Shown here piece by piece: positions 45,720 through 58,900 of a stretch of 64,000 bases of DNA; the first letter of the stretch is position 1, and each line of letters opens with the position of its first letter. The notes beneath the pieces are model-generated. The model did no database searches. It was not told the origin of the DNA and saw only the letters and a program-made list of their open reading frames with translations. Origin of the DNA: Calliopsis andreniformis (taxonomy: Eukaryota; Arthropoda; Insecta; Hymenoptera; Andrenidae); NCBI RefSeq assembly GCF_051401765.1, contig NC_135071.1, positions 11,944,961 to 12,008,960 on the forward strand. Reading direction: 5' to 3'. The position numbers were made by a program, and so were the translations under genes.

Positions 45720-48700
45720 CTAAGAACCCATGAAACACATCTGTGCTCTTCGCCCCCTCGCGTTTGTTTGAGTAAGGGGTGCAGGGGGATCGGCGACTGT
45801 TGCAATAATGCATTCCCAAAGCGCAGATGCGATTTTATTCGGCAGAAAGTTACGAATTTGTGGCAGAATGAGGTGGAAGATTTTATACTCGATACGCGAT
45901 CCTGTTGACTTTTTGATAAAGTTCTGCGAACGGCATCGGTTTACTGATTCAATGGGTGATAAGAGTCGATGCATCTTGCTGCAATTTATCCAGTTCTTTC
46001 TTCTCTAACTGGTAATATACACTACAATTGAAATCATTTTACGAGTTGGTACAATAGATCTATATATCTACAAACAATAATTTTAAGCAACTAAAAAGGA
46101 TACAATTATTATATCCTATTCTTTTAATTGTATGCAAATAAAATTCGCAATTCGAGTTTAGAAAAATGCTGTCGTAGAATATAACTCTAACAAGAATTTA
46201 TAAACAATTTCCTTCTCAAATATTTCAAATAAATTTGCACGAAAAACTAATTAGAAAGACTATTACTTAAGGCATTATAGAAATATGGATATCCTGAAAT
46301 ATTGAAAAACCAGAAAATACTAAAACAACTACTATCCTTTCAAACTTTATCTATATGTACAAATATCAATTCAATTATATAATATTGAAAAGAATTTGAA
46401 TCTCAGTAGTTTAAAAATTCTCCTACGATAAATCAGTGTTCTTGGAAATTTTGCGATGCACTCAATAAATTTATAGAAAACATACGAAAATATAAGCTTT
46501 ATCGTCACTATTTTTGTATTCTACGTTTTCTGAATGAATATTTGTCGAACCCTATATTTAGAGCCCAATAATAATCATCGCAAATTGCAATTCGCTGAAC
46601 GTTGGAGCACAGAGGGTAGGGGAGTAGAAAACAATTTTCAGGGAGCCGTCAGTGTTATAAATAGCGTCGCGAAAGGGTTCAGATGCAAGCAGATAGCGTA
46701 CACACGGAATACGGTTCGCAGAAGTTCACCTCGTGCCTTATCTTCCTGCGAGTTTCAAGCGCCACAGCGACAGGATCCCGCGTGCAGCTGCGCTATCTTT
46801 TAGCGATTGCAGTCGTGTGCATTTGCATTAGGCGTCTCTACGCACCGTTGGTCACCTTGGCCAATCCTGGCCCTGATGCACGAATAAACTTTCCCGCCTG
46901 AACATTTGCGGAAGGCGCGAGATGAAATGTTAAAAAATTCTGAATTTCAAATTACTCAAGGGAAAGAAGTAGAGAAAGTAATTTGTTAAAAGAAGCACGG
47001 ACTATTGTTTGGAATCATGTGGAATATGGTTTAAGTTAAAGTAATTGTTTGTATCTTTTTCTTAATTTTTAATTCTTTAAGGTGGACCATTTATTCGACT
47101 TTTTTAATGGAGAAAGTGAATCCTCTTTAATATTACATAAAGTACGGATCAAAGGTTTGAAATCATTTGTTAATTTGTATTAAAATATTTTCATTAAAGT
47201 CTGAATTGTGTTATAACCTACTTTTGACTTGAAATTAACAGTGTACTAAAGCAAGTTTCATCAATGTCTGGATTTTTTATTTTTATATTATTACTATTAA
47301 CGAAGTATCCTTTATTTTCCCTAATTCATAAAACAGTTCCAACTTTCCAGTCAACATTAGTGATGATACCTACTAATTAGAATGGAATGATTTTAAGAAT
47401 TTAATTGATTATGAAATTTAAAAAATTCTTAATAGAATGTGAATGTTAATACATGAGATTAAAGGTGGACTTAACCTTCTACAATCAAAGAGCATCACCG
47501 TGATAAGGTTATATCCATAAGCATATAAGCGCAAGTGATGTTCCTTCTGACACAATTGCACTGAAGGAGTGGCTGTATCAGTGCATATACAAATTTCAAA
47601 ATATTCTGACCACATACTTTCCAGGAATTTCTGTTCAAATTCATAGTACCTGCCTCAATAGCAAAAATTAATATCTAAATCTATTTACATTGCTAAGTAT
47701 TTTTAAATACTAAAATAGTATTTAATATTCAAATAATATATGTGTAATACATAATGTAATATTATGTCATTTTAATCCTTCTCTACCCAAAAATTTTATA
47801 TCCAATTTAACGAAAAATGTGTTTATGTCATTATCATATTGATAGCGTACCAATGACTCGATTTTTTAATCCATGCGGTTTAAATAAAGCATGTTTCAAC
47901 ACAAACACTTCACTCTCTTATCACCGAAGTTGATGATCGCTAGATAAATCGTAAATCTCTGCTAAATACTAAAGCTATATAGATCAGGTCAAACTGTTTG
48001 ATATATTTCTTAGAAGGAATTATAAAAAGGGGCTACGAGAGTTCTATGTAGGAATATTCACAGTTTTCCCTATTTTGTTTTTTCTGCCATGGGATTCCCA
48101 ACGTTCGTCGCTGGAGGGAGAACGTCATTTTGAAGGCAAAGATCGAGGAAAACCGGTTCGGGATCTGCCTGCTCCATTATGTTCCCTATACCGATACCTT
48201 GACGTACCCTTTGAACAGGCTAATTCATAACTTATAACAGAAGAATGTCTTTCCTAGATGGAAAAGTCCTTCGAAGACCTCGACTCGTGGGGTCTGCGGT
48301 CATGTAGTCATTTTTCTCGGGATGTCAGGATATCTTACTCTTCTATTAAGTTCACATGTGTGAGGATGTAAAATGAAAGATGATTGGAGATTCGTGTTTC
48401 TCAGGTTGTATATACACTTGCTCGAAGCTGTGGATTCTCTAAACCACTTTGGTCTTTGCATGCAGGATGCAGGTGAATCGATGAAGATTCACTCTCTAGA
48501 GTTATGGTGTTCTAAAGTTCTAAAACTGTAAGTCCTTAAATCTCTAACAATTTATAACTGTACTATAGAAGACTAAAGTCAGTAGTCTCTGAGATTATCG
48601 AATTTTTCAATTGTAGATCTCCAATAATAGGTACCGATTTCTAGAGTTCTTCAAACGGTTGAAATCGATATTTAAAATTAGAGATTTCTGAATCTGTAGA

Positions 48701-49407
48701 AGGTTAAATTTCTAGAGCTATAGATTTTTCTAGCTATACAATTTTAGAGTTATAGATCTCTTGAGCTACAGATTTTTAATGTTATATGTAGAGATTCCAG
48801 ACTTAGAAAGTTAGAGGACAGTCCTACTATTCTAGAACAATAATATTTAAATCTGTAAACTGAAGAAGTTGCAAGTTTCTAGAGATTTACTAATTTTATA
48901 AATCTAAGGGTAAAATTACAGAGTCCTAAACTTGTAGAGATCTAAAACTTTGAAACTGTAAAACTTTTAAACAATAAATTTTTGTAGCTAAACACTTTCA
49001 AAATTCTAACTCTTTAGACCTAAAAAGTTTTAATACTTCAAATTTATGACCCTGCACTATAAAGTTCTAAAATTCTGGACCTGCAACATATTTTTGTGTC
49101 ACAAACGGTACAGATCTCGGACTACATCTCTTTGAGATCTACCAGAGCTACCAGATCCTCGTCTCACAAACTTCTGAAGTTACAGATATCTGGAGCTACA
49201 GATTTCCAACTTTATATTTACAGAACTCAAAAATAATAAGAAAACTATACGAAACTACAAACTTCTAAAAATAATCATATCTGCAAACACAGATCAAATT
49301 CAAATCTCGATAACCTTTTTGCAGAGATTCTCAAGTGAAGAACGTCACGCGGATGTCGACAAGTGTTTAACGATAATCTTGCGGTAAATCGATAGGTTTG
49401 CGGTTAC
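45720..49407 (-). other. Probable long 5' intron with a degenerate word-repeat region
   Basis: Mostly AT-rich. CpG-rich spots occur near 45.8 and 46.6-46.9 kb. Positions 48480-49280 form a cryptically repetitive region (separate entry). No supported exon was found. Confidence 0.4.
48480..49280. repeat. Cryptic simple region built from tctagag/ctacaga words
   Basis: For about 800 bp, variants of ttctagagctacagattt, gagttatagatctc and ctaaaattctag recur without a fixed period. This is the pattern of an old, heavily mutated short tandem repeat. A weaker relative of the same flavour lies in the last intron of the adaptor gene (40830-41080). Confidence 0.5.
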
Positions 49408-49643
49408 CTTCGGTCCCCCTCGGACGAATCCTCCAGCGAATGCGGCGTCACGATGAGAGAGGGCTCCTTCTGAATAATTACTTCCGGTTGTAGGTGGATC
49501 GTGTGTCGCTTTTGACAGAGATCCTTACAAGAGGCTGAAGAGGGTATGTCGTTCCTCTTTCGACGACGGCCACTGGCGCCTAGATTTTGCAGGGTGCCCA
49601 TAGATGGAAACCGGAAGCTCCATGATATGCCTGCCGAACACAT
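49408..49643 (-). CDS. Possible first coding exon, 78 codons plus 2 nt
   Basis: A true ATG at 49643-49641 opens a frame beginning MCSAGISWSFRFPSMGTLQN, with a basic patch GRRRKRND. It ends HSLEDSSEGDR at a donor AAG then GTAACC, phase 2. It could be the N-terminal exon of the NSP/BCAR3-type gene to its left. However, the next known exon requires phase 1, so at least one exon between them is missing, or this belongs to another isoform or gene. The CpG-rich block at 50300-50700 would suit its promoter. Confidence 0.4.
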
Positions 49644-52420
49644 TCATGCATGAATTATTTATCCCTTCAACTCGCGCTTAAATGAATGGACTTCGAGAAC
49701 AGAGACTCTTTATCTACGCTGCCTCTCGATCACACACGTCAATTCTAAATCCACTCTTAAGTTCCTCGACCATTCAATGAAGTAACATTGAAGTAAATGT
49801 AGGGTCAACAGGAAACTATTACCAGATCCTTTTTTGAATTACGAAGTAAGTTTCCTTATTCGTGTGAAAGGAAGCAAATTGTCACAGAAGACAATTGGGA
49901 AAAATTATATGGAATGTACAAAAGATTAAGAAGTATTTAGTATATTAATTCCTCCACTGATCAACTTATTAGTACTCTCTATCTATTACCTAGTTATTTT
50001 ATTACTAAACGTTTTCTGCAATGATAAAATAAAATAACACAAAGTAAAGAAATAAAGAGAAAAATAAAAATTGAACAGAAAGAAATTCTATTATCAATCA
50101 ACTAATATTCATCGAAAGAGGAATATGTACCAAAACTTTTTAACAGGATTTTGAAAATTATTATCATTCCTATCCTTCTCCTTCTGCTTCTCCCTATAAC
50201 ATCGAATTACTCAAATAAAAACAGAAGGTTGAAGGAAGTGATTCAGCACCAGCAGTGGAAGAAAGTATAGATTCTAAAATGATATTGCTCGATCATTCAA
50301 TCGATCATACTCACGCATGCCGCCACTTTTCTGCGCGCGATCCTTCTCGCTCACAATCATTGCAGTCCCGCGCCACTCGCTCGCGATCGAATCGTGTCAA
50401 GCAGTTGCGTCACAGAAAACGTTCTGGCTGCCCGTTAATTAACACTTGGCGTTCCAATATTATTCATACGCGGCGAAGCGACTCGCGGCGACAGGCCGCG
50501 CTCGATCCAAATCGTTTAACAGTTTAACCCGTGGCAATCTGCTATCTCGACGACGGGATACCAGGCCTCTCTCCTATCATTCTGTCAAACGTTTATCAGT
50601 TTTTGTACACACTGGCGATTGGTGCAGTTAATGCTCTTTATCTGTCCCTCTCTGTACCTTTTGTTCCTCGAAACGTGATCGCAGGAGTCTCGATTTTTAT
50701 AGCGAACGGTGCTCGGTTACTGTAATGATGCTGAGTCAGGTTTTGCATATTGTTAGAGATACTAGGTGTGAAAGGTTGAATAGTGGGGATGCAATTTCTG
50801 TTGCATTTCTAGAAACGATCTTGGTTCGTGTTTTGGAGCATTTTTGAGAATGAGAAGAAAATAAATTATTCTATGAATTTTCTGAGGTTTTTAAAATTTA
50901 TTGAATGTTTAGTTGCAATACTCTCTTTTTATTGTCGAGGTTTACTCAGTTTCAGAATATATATGTACTCATTGTTTAGTAGACCCTTAGACTGATCACC
51001 TATTTATACTACATAATATGTATAGGTACATATAAATAGATCCTCTATGATGAAAACATGTCACATTTCATAAACTAAGTGTTTATTATTAACTTAAAAA
51101 GCCTATTAGTAACTTAAAAAAGTTAGAACAAAGTGTAGTAAGTACATACAAATTAAATATGTAATAAAATAACTCAAATTTAGTGGTTAAAAATAGCACA
51201 TAATTCAGGAATTGTTATATAAATTAAACAAATTATTAATTCTATATAAAAATCTATTGATTTTATCTACAATATCTAGCTATATGTAGAACTATTTAGA
51301 CTCTCATTCATAAATTCGATTTTATTCTATTTTGGTATCGAGTTCCAATCAAAATTATAAAGCATCCTTTAATCATTATCGACAGTTTAATATTTGTTGC
51401 TCTTGTCATAAATTACTATCAGTAACCTTATCATCACAATTACCTATCTTAAAATTGTATTATTTTAACAGTTTGCAAAGAGGATGACAAATATTAAGTC
51501 CCTATATCAATTTCCTCTTAACTTCGCATAGCAATAGGCTGTACTACATAATAAATCTCTTTCAAGATTTTAAGAGGAATTAATTTATCTGGCAAAAATG
51601 ATGAAACCATGGAATTCATAAAATGTTCTACTAATTCAAATAACATTAGCAAAGATTTAATTGGGTGCCCTAAAATTCTTAATTCAGAGAAAAGAAGAAA
51701 TTCCATTAAAATGAGCGAACAGAAAACAAGAACTAGATCACTATTTCCTAATTTAACACACAAACTGTCACTCTGTAAACCCAGTGTCCCATCAACTGGC
51801 ACTGCCATCGTTTCCAGAAATGCTGTCCCCCAAACCACGTTTCCACTTCCTTCCTCAACCCCCCAGTCACAATAGCACCTTTCATCCTCCACTAATCTCC
51901 CCCAATATGCTTCCTCCTGCCATTCCTCCTCGTTGCACCGTCGTGCTCCCTACTCATCCTCTTATCTCGTATCGAAGACCATCCGCCGCGAAATCCCTGA
52001 ATCCCATAACGCCCACATCATCGGAACCACCCACAGGGGACATTCTTTTCCCTGGTGAACGGTTTCACAGTCGACAGATGCTATTCACCGCGGACAATGC
52101 AGCTCCCCCTCAGATTCCGCTCTGGATCGCGCGCTCACGCGACTGCAGGTGCAACGAGACGGCCACGCTCGTCGTCGGCTGGTCGAGATCGATTTCTTCA
52201 GTCAATCACACCTGAACGATACAATTTCGGCGATCACTGCGCTAGGTAGACGGTTTTACTTCTTCCTTCGCTTCTGTCGTCTCGCGCTTGCTGGCCACGC
52301 GCGGATCCTGCGAGCAGTTGGCCAGAAACTGAAGTATCCCGGCTCACTTTCGCCTCGATTCGTTTATCTTCGCTCGCCTTCTCGCGCACTGATGTAAACC
52401 TGTTCCTCCAGCCTTTCTAT
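49644..52420. other. Noncoding stretch with two CpG-rich blocks
   Basis: CpG-rich blocks at 50300-50700 and 51900-52400 may be promoter-type islands. Frames of up to 143 codons open there on both strands, but none is a recognised protein. The remainder is AT-rich. Confidence 0.4.
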
Positions 52421-53454
52421 ACCGGGTGATTCATAAGTCCAATCCAGGGGGTGTATTTACTGTGCGTGGCTGGAGAGATGTCTTATGGGATTGCATACTG
52501 TGAAGGAGGTGCTTCTGAGAAAATGGGGGCTACACCATTATGCAAAACCCTCAAGTTTAGCCTACTAGGCACATATCAACCCATATCAATCCATGAAGCA
52601 TCGGAACTGCGTGCTGAAGCTAACAATAAGATGGAAGGATGGAGATACATGGGGAGTATAGAGATCCACCTCTTTTATGCCCCTACGAGCGTAATGCGCA
52701 TGCGTTAGAAAGGTGACGAAAAGAGACAGAGATATATATCTTTATTCTAATGTTGGCTTCATTGGCCTCCCATTAGAAGTATACCCAATGCCCCATATAG
52801 TCTTTTATGTTTAGGCATTCAATTGAATCGATGGATTGAAGAACAGTACAAGTTCAAAATTAGCCAACTTCAAATACTATCAAAGACACATATGTGTTTC
52901 ATAACACAAAAAACAAGTGGTTTAGTACAGTCTGGCTCTGGGGTCCAGATATATAAAAGGAATAGAATTGCACGTTGGGCTTGAATATTTCAGAATGTGC
53001 TTTTTAGACTTGAATTGTTCTTCAATTCACCCATGCAATGTTAACTTCAATAAAAATAGACGTACATAGATTAGCCTGCACAGTTCTAGTATTAATCAGT
53101 CTTAACTCGAAAGCTGAGATACGTACATGCATCTAGAAACCATTTGGAATTATTTTCTAAATTAAGGAAACTGAGATTTTGTTGAACGTGCTTTTTAAGT
53201 CGCTGTAAACTATTGTATTATACAATATTTTATTGAAATACAGTAAACCCTAATAATTATTAAAACTTTAATCTCGAGTCAAAGTATTTTGATATACCTT
53301 ATACAATATTACAATGTTAATACAAATAAAAAAGTAATTGCAGACTCCTGATAGTGCACAATATAGATACTCATATGTCGTTTTTTACTGATTTTAGCGT
53401 ATAGATTTACCCATTGAACTTTGCAGCATTAAAATGCATTTATGAATCACCCTA
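52421..53454. mobile_element. TA-flanked inverted-repeat element of about 1.03 kb (Tc1/mariner-like, nonautonomous)
   Basis: The left end contains GGGTGATTCATAA (52424-52436). The right end contains its exact reverse complement, followed by CTATA (right arm ends 53452). Both ends are flanked by TA, as expected for Tc1/mariner insertions. The interior has short blocks of open frame but no recognisable transposase. Confidence 0.6.
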
Positions 53455-55110
53455 TATATTCGTCGATTCGAACTCGAGCGTTGCCCTTTATAATATTAAA
53501 ATCTGCCATTTTTGCCTCAAAGTTCCCTTTCATGTAAACCTGCTAGAATTCATGGGAACTTCTTTCTCGTCGTGTTTGATCGGGGTCGAAGGAAGTGAAA
53601 ATCTTGGGTGGAGTTTCCTGAAGAGGAGCAGAGGAGTGGACCGTTTTCGCGCGCCTCGACAGTGTGCTAGAGTATCTGTTCCAAAGCGTTTCCGAACACC
53701 GTTCCGCTCTATTTTCAGGATTGTAGAATCCTGGTGCACGTTGCGGAAAAGAGAAATTTATGGCGGTATACATTATAGTTCTCACCTCGGGTCTGATTTT
53801 TCTAAAACACTGTTACACATAGTCATGATCTCGTGGAGCTATAAACTGTACACGTTGCGTTAAAAGTCATTATAAAATTTCAAATGGACTTTTATCACGC
53901 TGGGAATTAGCTCAAGCAAATTTAAAGTTATGTAAATAACTTTTCAAATCGGTTATTTTCAATATCTACATTTTCTGACAATGAGATAAGAGATTGTACC
54001 TTCTTAAGGGAAGCTTCAATCTAGAGCTTTCAAAAGTTCAATTCTTTTTATATCTTTCACTTTTTTGATGTTTTAAGAATTTATAGTCAAAAAGAAATTT
54101 CAAAATGCTAAAAATGGCTAAAATTATAACCTTTCAAGTGGCAGCTACGGTATGAGTTTAATATCAGTGGTTCAATTTCAAAGACACTAGAACGCTATGC
54201 AAACTCAAATAATTCTTATTTTATATAAAATCAGATCCAAATAGGTAGATGTAATTTAACCTCTTGTCTTACGAATCTCTCTCAGACTGTACATGTTCAA
54301 ATTAATTTAAATGAAACAAAGATACACATACTATAAAACAGCTATTCTAAATTATCTCCTCAAACCAATTTCATCATCATATACGTATATCAACAGGAAT
54401 TTCAAAATCAATCTTCACATTTACTCTTTCTCCATTGTTCTCTTTCTATCCCACTCAAACTTTTTGTCGAGCCTGCTCGTTACTCGGGTCCTCGACGAAA
54501 ATTTCACGGTGTCCTCGGGAAGAGAGGAATGGACATCCCGCAGGGAGGTGAAGGAGGCACCCTCGAGAGGAGAGGACAAGCACAGGACACTCGGTGGAGA
54601 GAAAAGGAGCGACTGTGGAGGACAATCGGTGGTCGTGTTTAGAAAAACCCGCATAGCGGAATGCAGGTGTGCTTTGCTTCGTTCGCCGACTCTCGCTCTC
54701 CGACATAATACCTGGCCGACCGAGGCTGATAAGGTCTCGTTTACCAAGATAACTATGCAACACGTTTGGAGAGGCATTATCGACCGAAAAAGGCGCGATA
54801 GACGTCGTTCACGAGGTGGGACGAGCGTCACGAACCAACGCTGTGTTGAGAATATTTTCGCTTATCATTAACTACCTGGTCGATTTGTCTACTTCCGATA
54901 CGGTAGCTAGTGCTCCTCAGACATTTATCAATTTGGGATTCGTTACTGTGCTCTGATACGTTCTTGACATAATAATTTAACAGATTGAATTGTGCGTTAG
55001 TTTTATATACCTCTTTGAAGATAAAAAGGTGTTGTAAATTCTAAATACTTTGAATATAATCATTTATTTATGTTTGCCATTTTTATATATTGTAGAAGAT
55101 ACACTTATTA
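53455..55110. other. Noncoding stretch with GC-richer blocks
   Basis: Blocks at 53550-53780 and 54470-54860 are GC-rich. A 186-codon plus-strand frame (54311-54871) begins in AT-rich sequence and runs through the second block. Its composition changes abruptly midway and a long minus-strand frame overlaps it, so I do not call a gene. Confidence 0.4.
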
Positions 55111-55328
55111 TACAGGGTGGTCTACTTAAGCAAGGCCACCTAAATATCTCTTTTTCTAATTGTGATGAGAAATATAATTCTTTAAAATTCTTGCAATTTG
55201 AATGGTGTCGTGGGACCAATATGCTGCAGGGAATGTTTTCTTTCTCAGAATCTTAAATAAAATATTTTTTATATCATTACAATTGGAATAGATATGTAGG
55301 GGGTTTTATTTAAGTGGACCATCCTGTA
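55111..55328. mobile_element. 218-bp MITE (Tc1/mariner-like)
   Basis: The left end TACAGGGTGGTCTACTTAAG and the right end, read inward, TACAGGATGGTCCACTTAAA differ at only three positions over 20 bp. The element is TA-bounded, AT-rich inside and carries no coding frame of its own. Confidence 0.75.
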
Positions 55329-55770
55329 TTCCATCTATCATTTTTATATTTTAGAAGGGCGAACCATTCATGAGAAAGCTACCCCCCAGAGAATTATACA
55401 TTCTTATTTGTCACTGAAGATTGGAGATTCGACGTGGCGGTTTTTTACACGAGTCTTACAAAAGGTTTTATTCACGCGCGTGGAACGTGCGCTGCGATTC
55501 CTCGTTTCCTCTGTAGCCGCATAATTGTATGCACGTTTACCTCCTGACAGGAATTTCAATTGAACCGAGTTTGTACGCACAGCTGACAGAAGCGAACAAG
55601 TCACCAGGATTTCCAACGTGATTTTGATCAAATTTGAGGACAGGATAAACCGCAGGAAATATAATATCTCTGAAGTAGTAAATGTTTCTACAATTTTGAA
55701 AGGCACTGACACATATTTTTACAGACTCAGTTTTCTAAAATTTGAACACTGATAAATATATCGAAAATAC

Positions 55771-55955
55771 TACTCCTGGCAAAAAGTTTTTGGCCAAATG
55801 AACAATATGAAGTTATTTAAAAATGTGTAGTTTCTGAAAGGTAAATGAGCACTAAACGTGGGTTTGGTATGATAGTATCTTACATTTTCAAGAACTACAT
55901 TTTTCATTAACTTCGTATTCTTGGGTTGGGCCGAAAACTTCTTTTACCAGAGGTA
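55771..55955. mobile_element. 185-bp MITE with long terminal inverted repeats
   Basis: The left end starts TACTCCTGGCAAAAAG and the right end, read inward, starts TACCTCTGGTAAAAG. The arms remain alignable for about 45 bp, ending in TATGAAGTTA and TACGAAGTTA. It is TA-bounded and noncoding. Confidence 0.7.
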
Positions 55956-58900
55956 ATATACAAAATTACAAAAAATAGAAAAATGATGAATATAATACTA
56001 AATTAAATCATTCCTTTGCAATTTTAAGAAGTTGGTCCTTGAACAGATTGAACAAATTTAAAAATTGCAAGATATCTTTTCTGGATACATGCTAATAAAT
56101 CATCTAACTTCTAAATGACTTCGAAAACATCTTGTTTTATTAATATTTTAGCCTGAGTTCTCCGATTTTTTACCTGAACTGTACGCGGAAACATTTTTTA
56201 AATACTTAGTCGTTCCTGACGCACGTAGCAGGTCTTTATCAACCGCGTAAGAAGGAACTACTGTGCGCGACCTACATCCTACGTTTAGCATACTTCGTAC
56301 CAGTTTCGGTTTTGAAATAAAACTCTGACGAGCGACTTCTACACGTGTCTTGCACGTCGATCCACGAGGCGATCCGTCTCGTAGGCGTTGCTCGACGATA
56401 AACCTTTTGCGAGGTCGATTGTTGTTATCTCGATTTCCACTGTTTGACAAACAGTGGGTACCACGTTGGCAATAACATTTCGCCACGAGTTACGTAAGAC
56501 GTCTATGCAAATTCGAGTCTCCGAATTCTTTCTTCTTCGAAGACCTCTCTGATAAGAAACACAATATCTCATCGTTGCAAAGTGATTATATTCACTGGGC
56601 TTCAAAATTATTAGGAAGTCAGAGGAGAAAATTATTATTCATACTTTTAACAAAGTCAAAGTGAGCTATTACTATATGGAATGACCTCAAAAGTGTAATT
56701 TTACAATTATGTCGTTAACAAAAGGCCAGGAAGCTTTAAAAAGGAAATACTGAATTGTGAGTCTGACGTCGAAGACGGAATAGTACTGAAAAATGTACGA
56801 TCTTGCGACCTTACTATGGAATGCTACCACGTGCTTCTTGGATCTCAGCGATTCATCCTTTCACCGCAGTCGTAGAATCATTTCCAGCACACACTCTCAG
56901 CTGTTATGCGGTCCAGTCGCTAGTTAGCAAAATGAGGAACAAGAAACAAAACTCTCACGATGGAAATAACTTAAGAAGAAAAGAAACGTATTTTCTTCCA
57001 CTGTCACTACACAGATAGTGTCCTCATCATCCCGTGAACATCACAAGAATTCCATATCAATCACAGAACACACAACCCCTCGATCACTGAAGAAAAAAGG
57101 AACAGAAACAAGAGAGGATCACCTCAAAAAAGAAAACCATCTTATAGAAACCAATCACCAACGAAACAATTCAAGCAAACCGCAACGAATCCTCCTGTAC
57201 AACGAACCCCACGATCTCTACTCCAAGAATTCCACGCGTCTCGTTCTCTCAAACTCCAAAGTCCAATTCCATTAACCCAACTCTTCTCTGAATTCCACTA
57301 ACTCAATTCCTCACGCAACCCTTTTGAGCACACACGCAACAACCACACGAGCATCTGGAGCACCCACTAAAGGTCGCGACACCGAAACACGTTCACGAAG
57401 CGCTAGAACCAACAGAGGGTGGAATAGAGAATGAAAAATCGTGTTCACTGACTCTGGCTCCTGCGTGATTTCAGTTTGCTGGCGGTCTTCCCCATTTTCC
57501 AAGCGGACGCATGCCATCGACTGCGGGTCACGTTGCGCCGAGTCCAGGTAGCGGCTGCACAACAGGGATGCAACAGCGGTCGGCGGGATGCAGTGGCTGG
57601 CACCGTTGTGACCGTAGCATAATGCGATACCGAGCTGACTGGCAGCGAAACGTGCGAGCAGAGGCGAAGAACGGAGAGGCGAAACCGATGGATAGGCGAG
57701 TGGCAGTCGTCGCTCGAGCCAACGAGCTTGGAGGAGAATGTCAGCTACGAAGGAGAGAGGGAGCGGTTAGAGCACTGACAGAGGACAAGTCCTACGTGAC
57801 GAACAGAGAGGGAGAATGTTTGGCAAGGGAAGAAGTGGGGGCGGCAGAGGGGTTTCTAATAAGCGAGGATGAGCACGAGCTTCGACTGCGAATGGTTAAT
57901 CAACACGATATTAAGGGGACTGTAATTAGGTGATTGACAGGCAGGGGTTAGACTACCCTAGTGATCGGGGTAACGCTGCATTATGTCATTGAATTTTGAA
58001 GCATCGCTCTAAATTGGCTTTCTATTCGATTACTGTATCGATTCGATCTATTCTGGAGCATCAATCCATTAGCCAGGGATGAACCTCTCACGTTGATTGA
58101 AGGACTGGGAAGGGGTTGAGGAGGGTTGAACGCTCTGATCGGTTCTGGATGAGGGTATTTGTTAAGTGGAGTATTTCGAGAGTGAATTAATATTATTTAA
58201 GGATTAAGATATTATGGTAATCTTGATTTTTGGGTAGTTGAAGTGACTTCTGAATAGATTTGAGCACGATTGATTTTTGTAGGATCTGTTATAACAGATA
58301 ACTATAAAGGCCTATAAACCTTTGTAAAATGATCAAAGATAGCTTGATTACGATAAGAACAGCATTGTTAAATCTACAAAGTCGACTCTTACTGATTCTG
58401 TTAAATTCAGGTTTGTGGAGTACTTTTGTATACTCTACAAGAGACTACGATAACTTCAGCTCAAAACATCAAGGCTCAAAAGACAGATTTTTAAATTAAG
58501 CGAATATAAATGAATATATTGTAATATCTTGAAGCATTTTATATTTCAAAAATACACATTAAAATACTAGTGGCACACGTCAGAGCCCTCATTTACTATT
58601 ACTATGTCATTTTTGAATTATGATGAATTATGAATGAATTAGCTTTTCTGCAGTGATGTCCTGAAAAACAGAAGCGACCACGTGTTTCGTAGAAACTTTC
58701 ACAGGTTTCGCACACGTGGAGTGCGTCTAGTGAAAGAGAGAGAAGGCAGAGAATCGAGGGGCAACAGGCCCGCAATTATGCATGTGGCGCGCCAATGGTG
58801 AGGGCCTCGAGAGACATGGAGGGAAAGTTAAACGAGAGGAACAATGGAACGAGATATTGAAGCTCCAGAGCAAGTGTTTAATAAGCATTATCGATAAAAC

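Noticed and set aside
53455..53545. tRNA-like T-arm (AGTTCGAATCG on the minus strand)
   Set aside because: No D-arm, anticodon arm or acceptor stem can be built at the required distances.
54311..54871. 186-codon plus-strand frame
   Set aside because: It crosses an abrupt AT-rich to GC-rich boundary with no change of frame and overlaps a 136-codon minus-strand frame, so it looks like a chance opening.
57511..57933. 140-codon plus-strand frame in a CpG-rich island
   Set aside because: Composition is explained by the island, frames open on both strands, there is no domain, and splice or promoter context is lacking.
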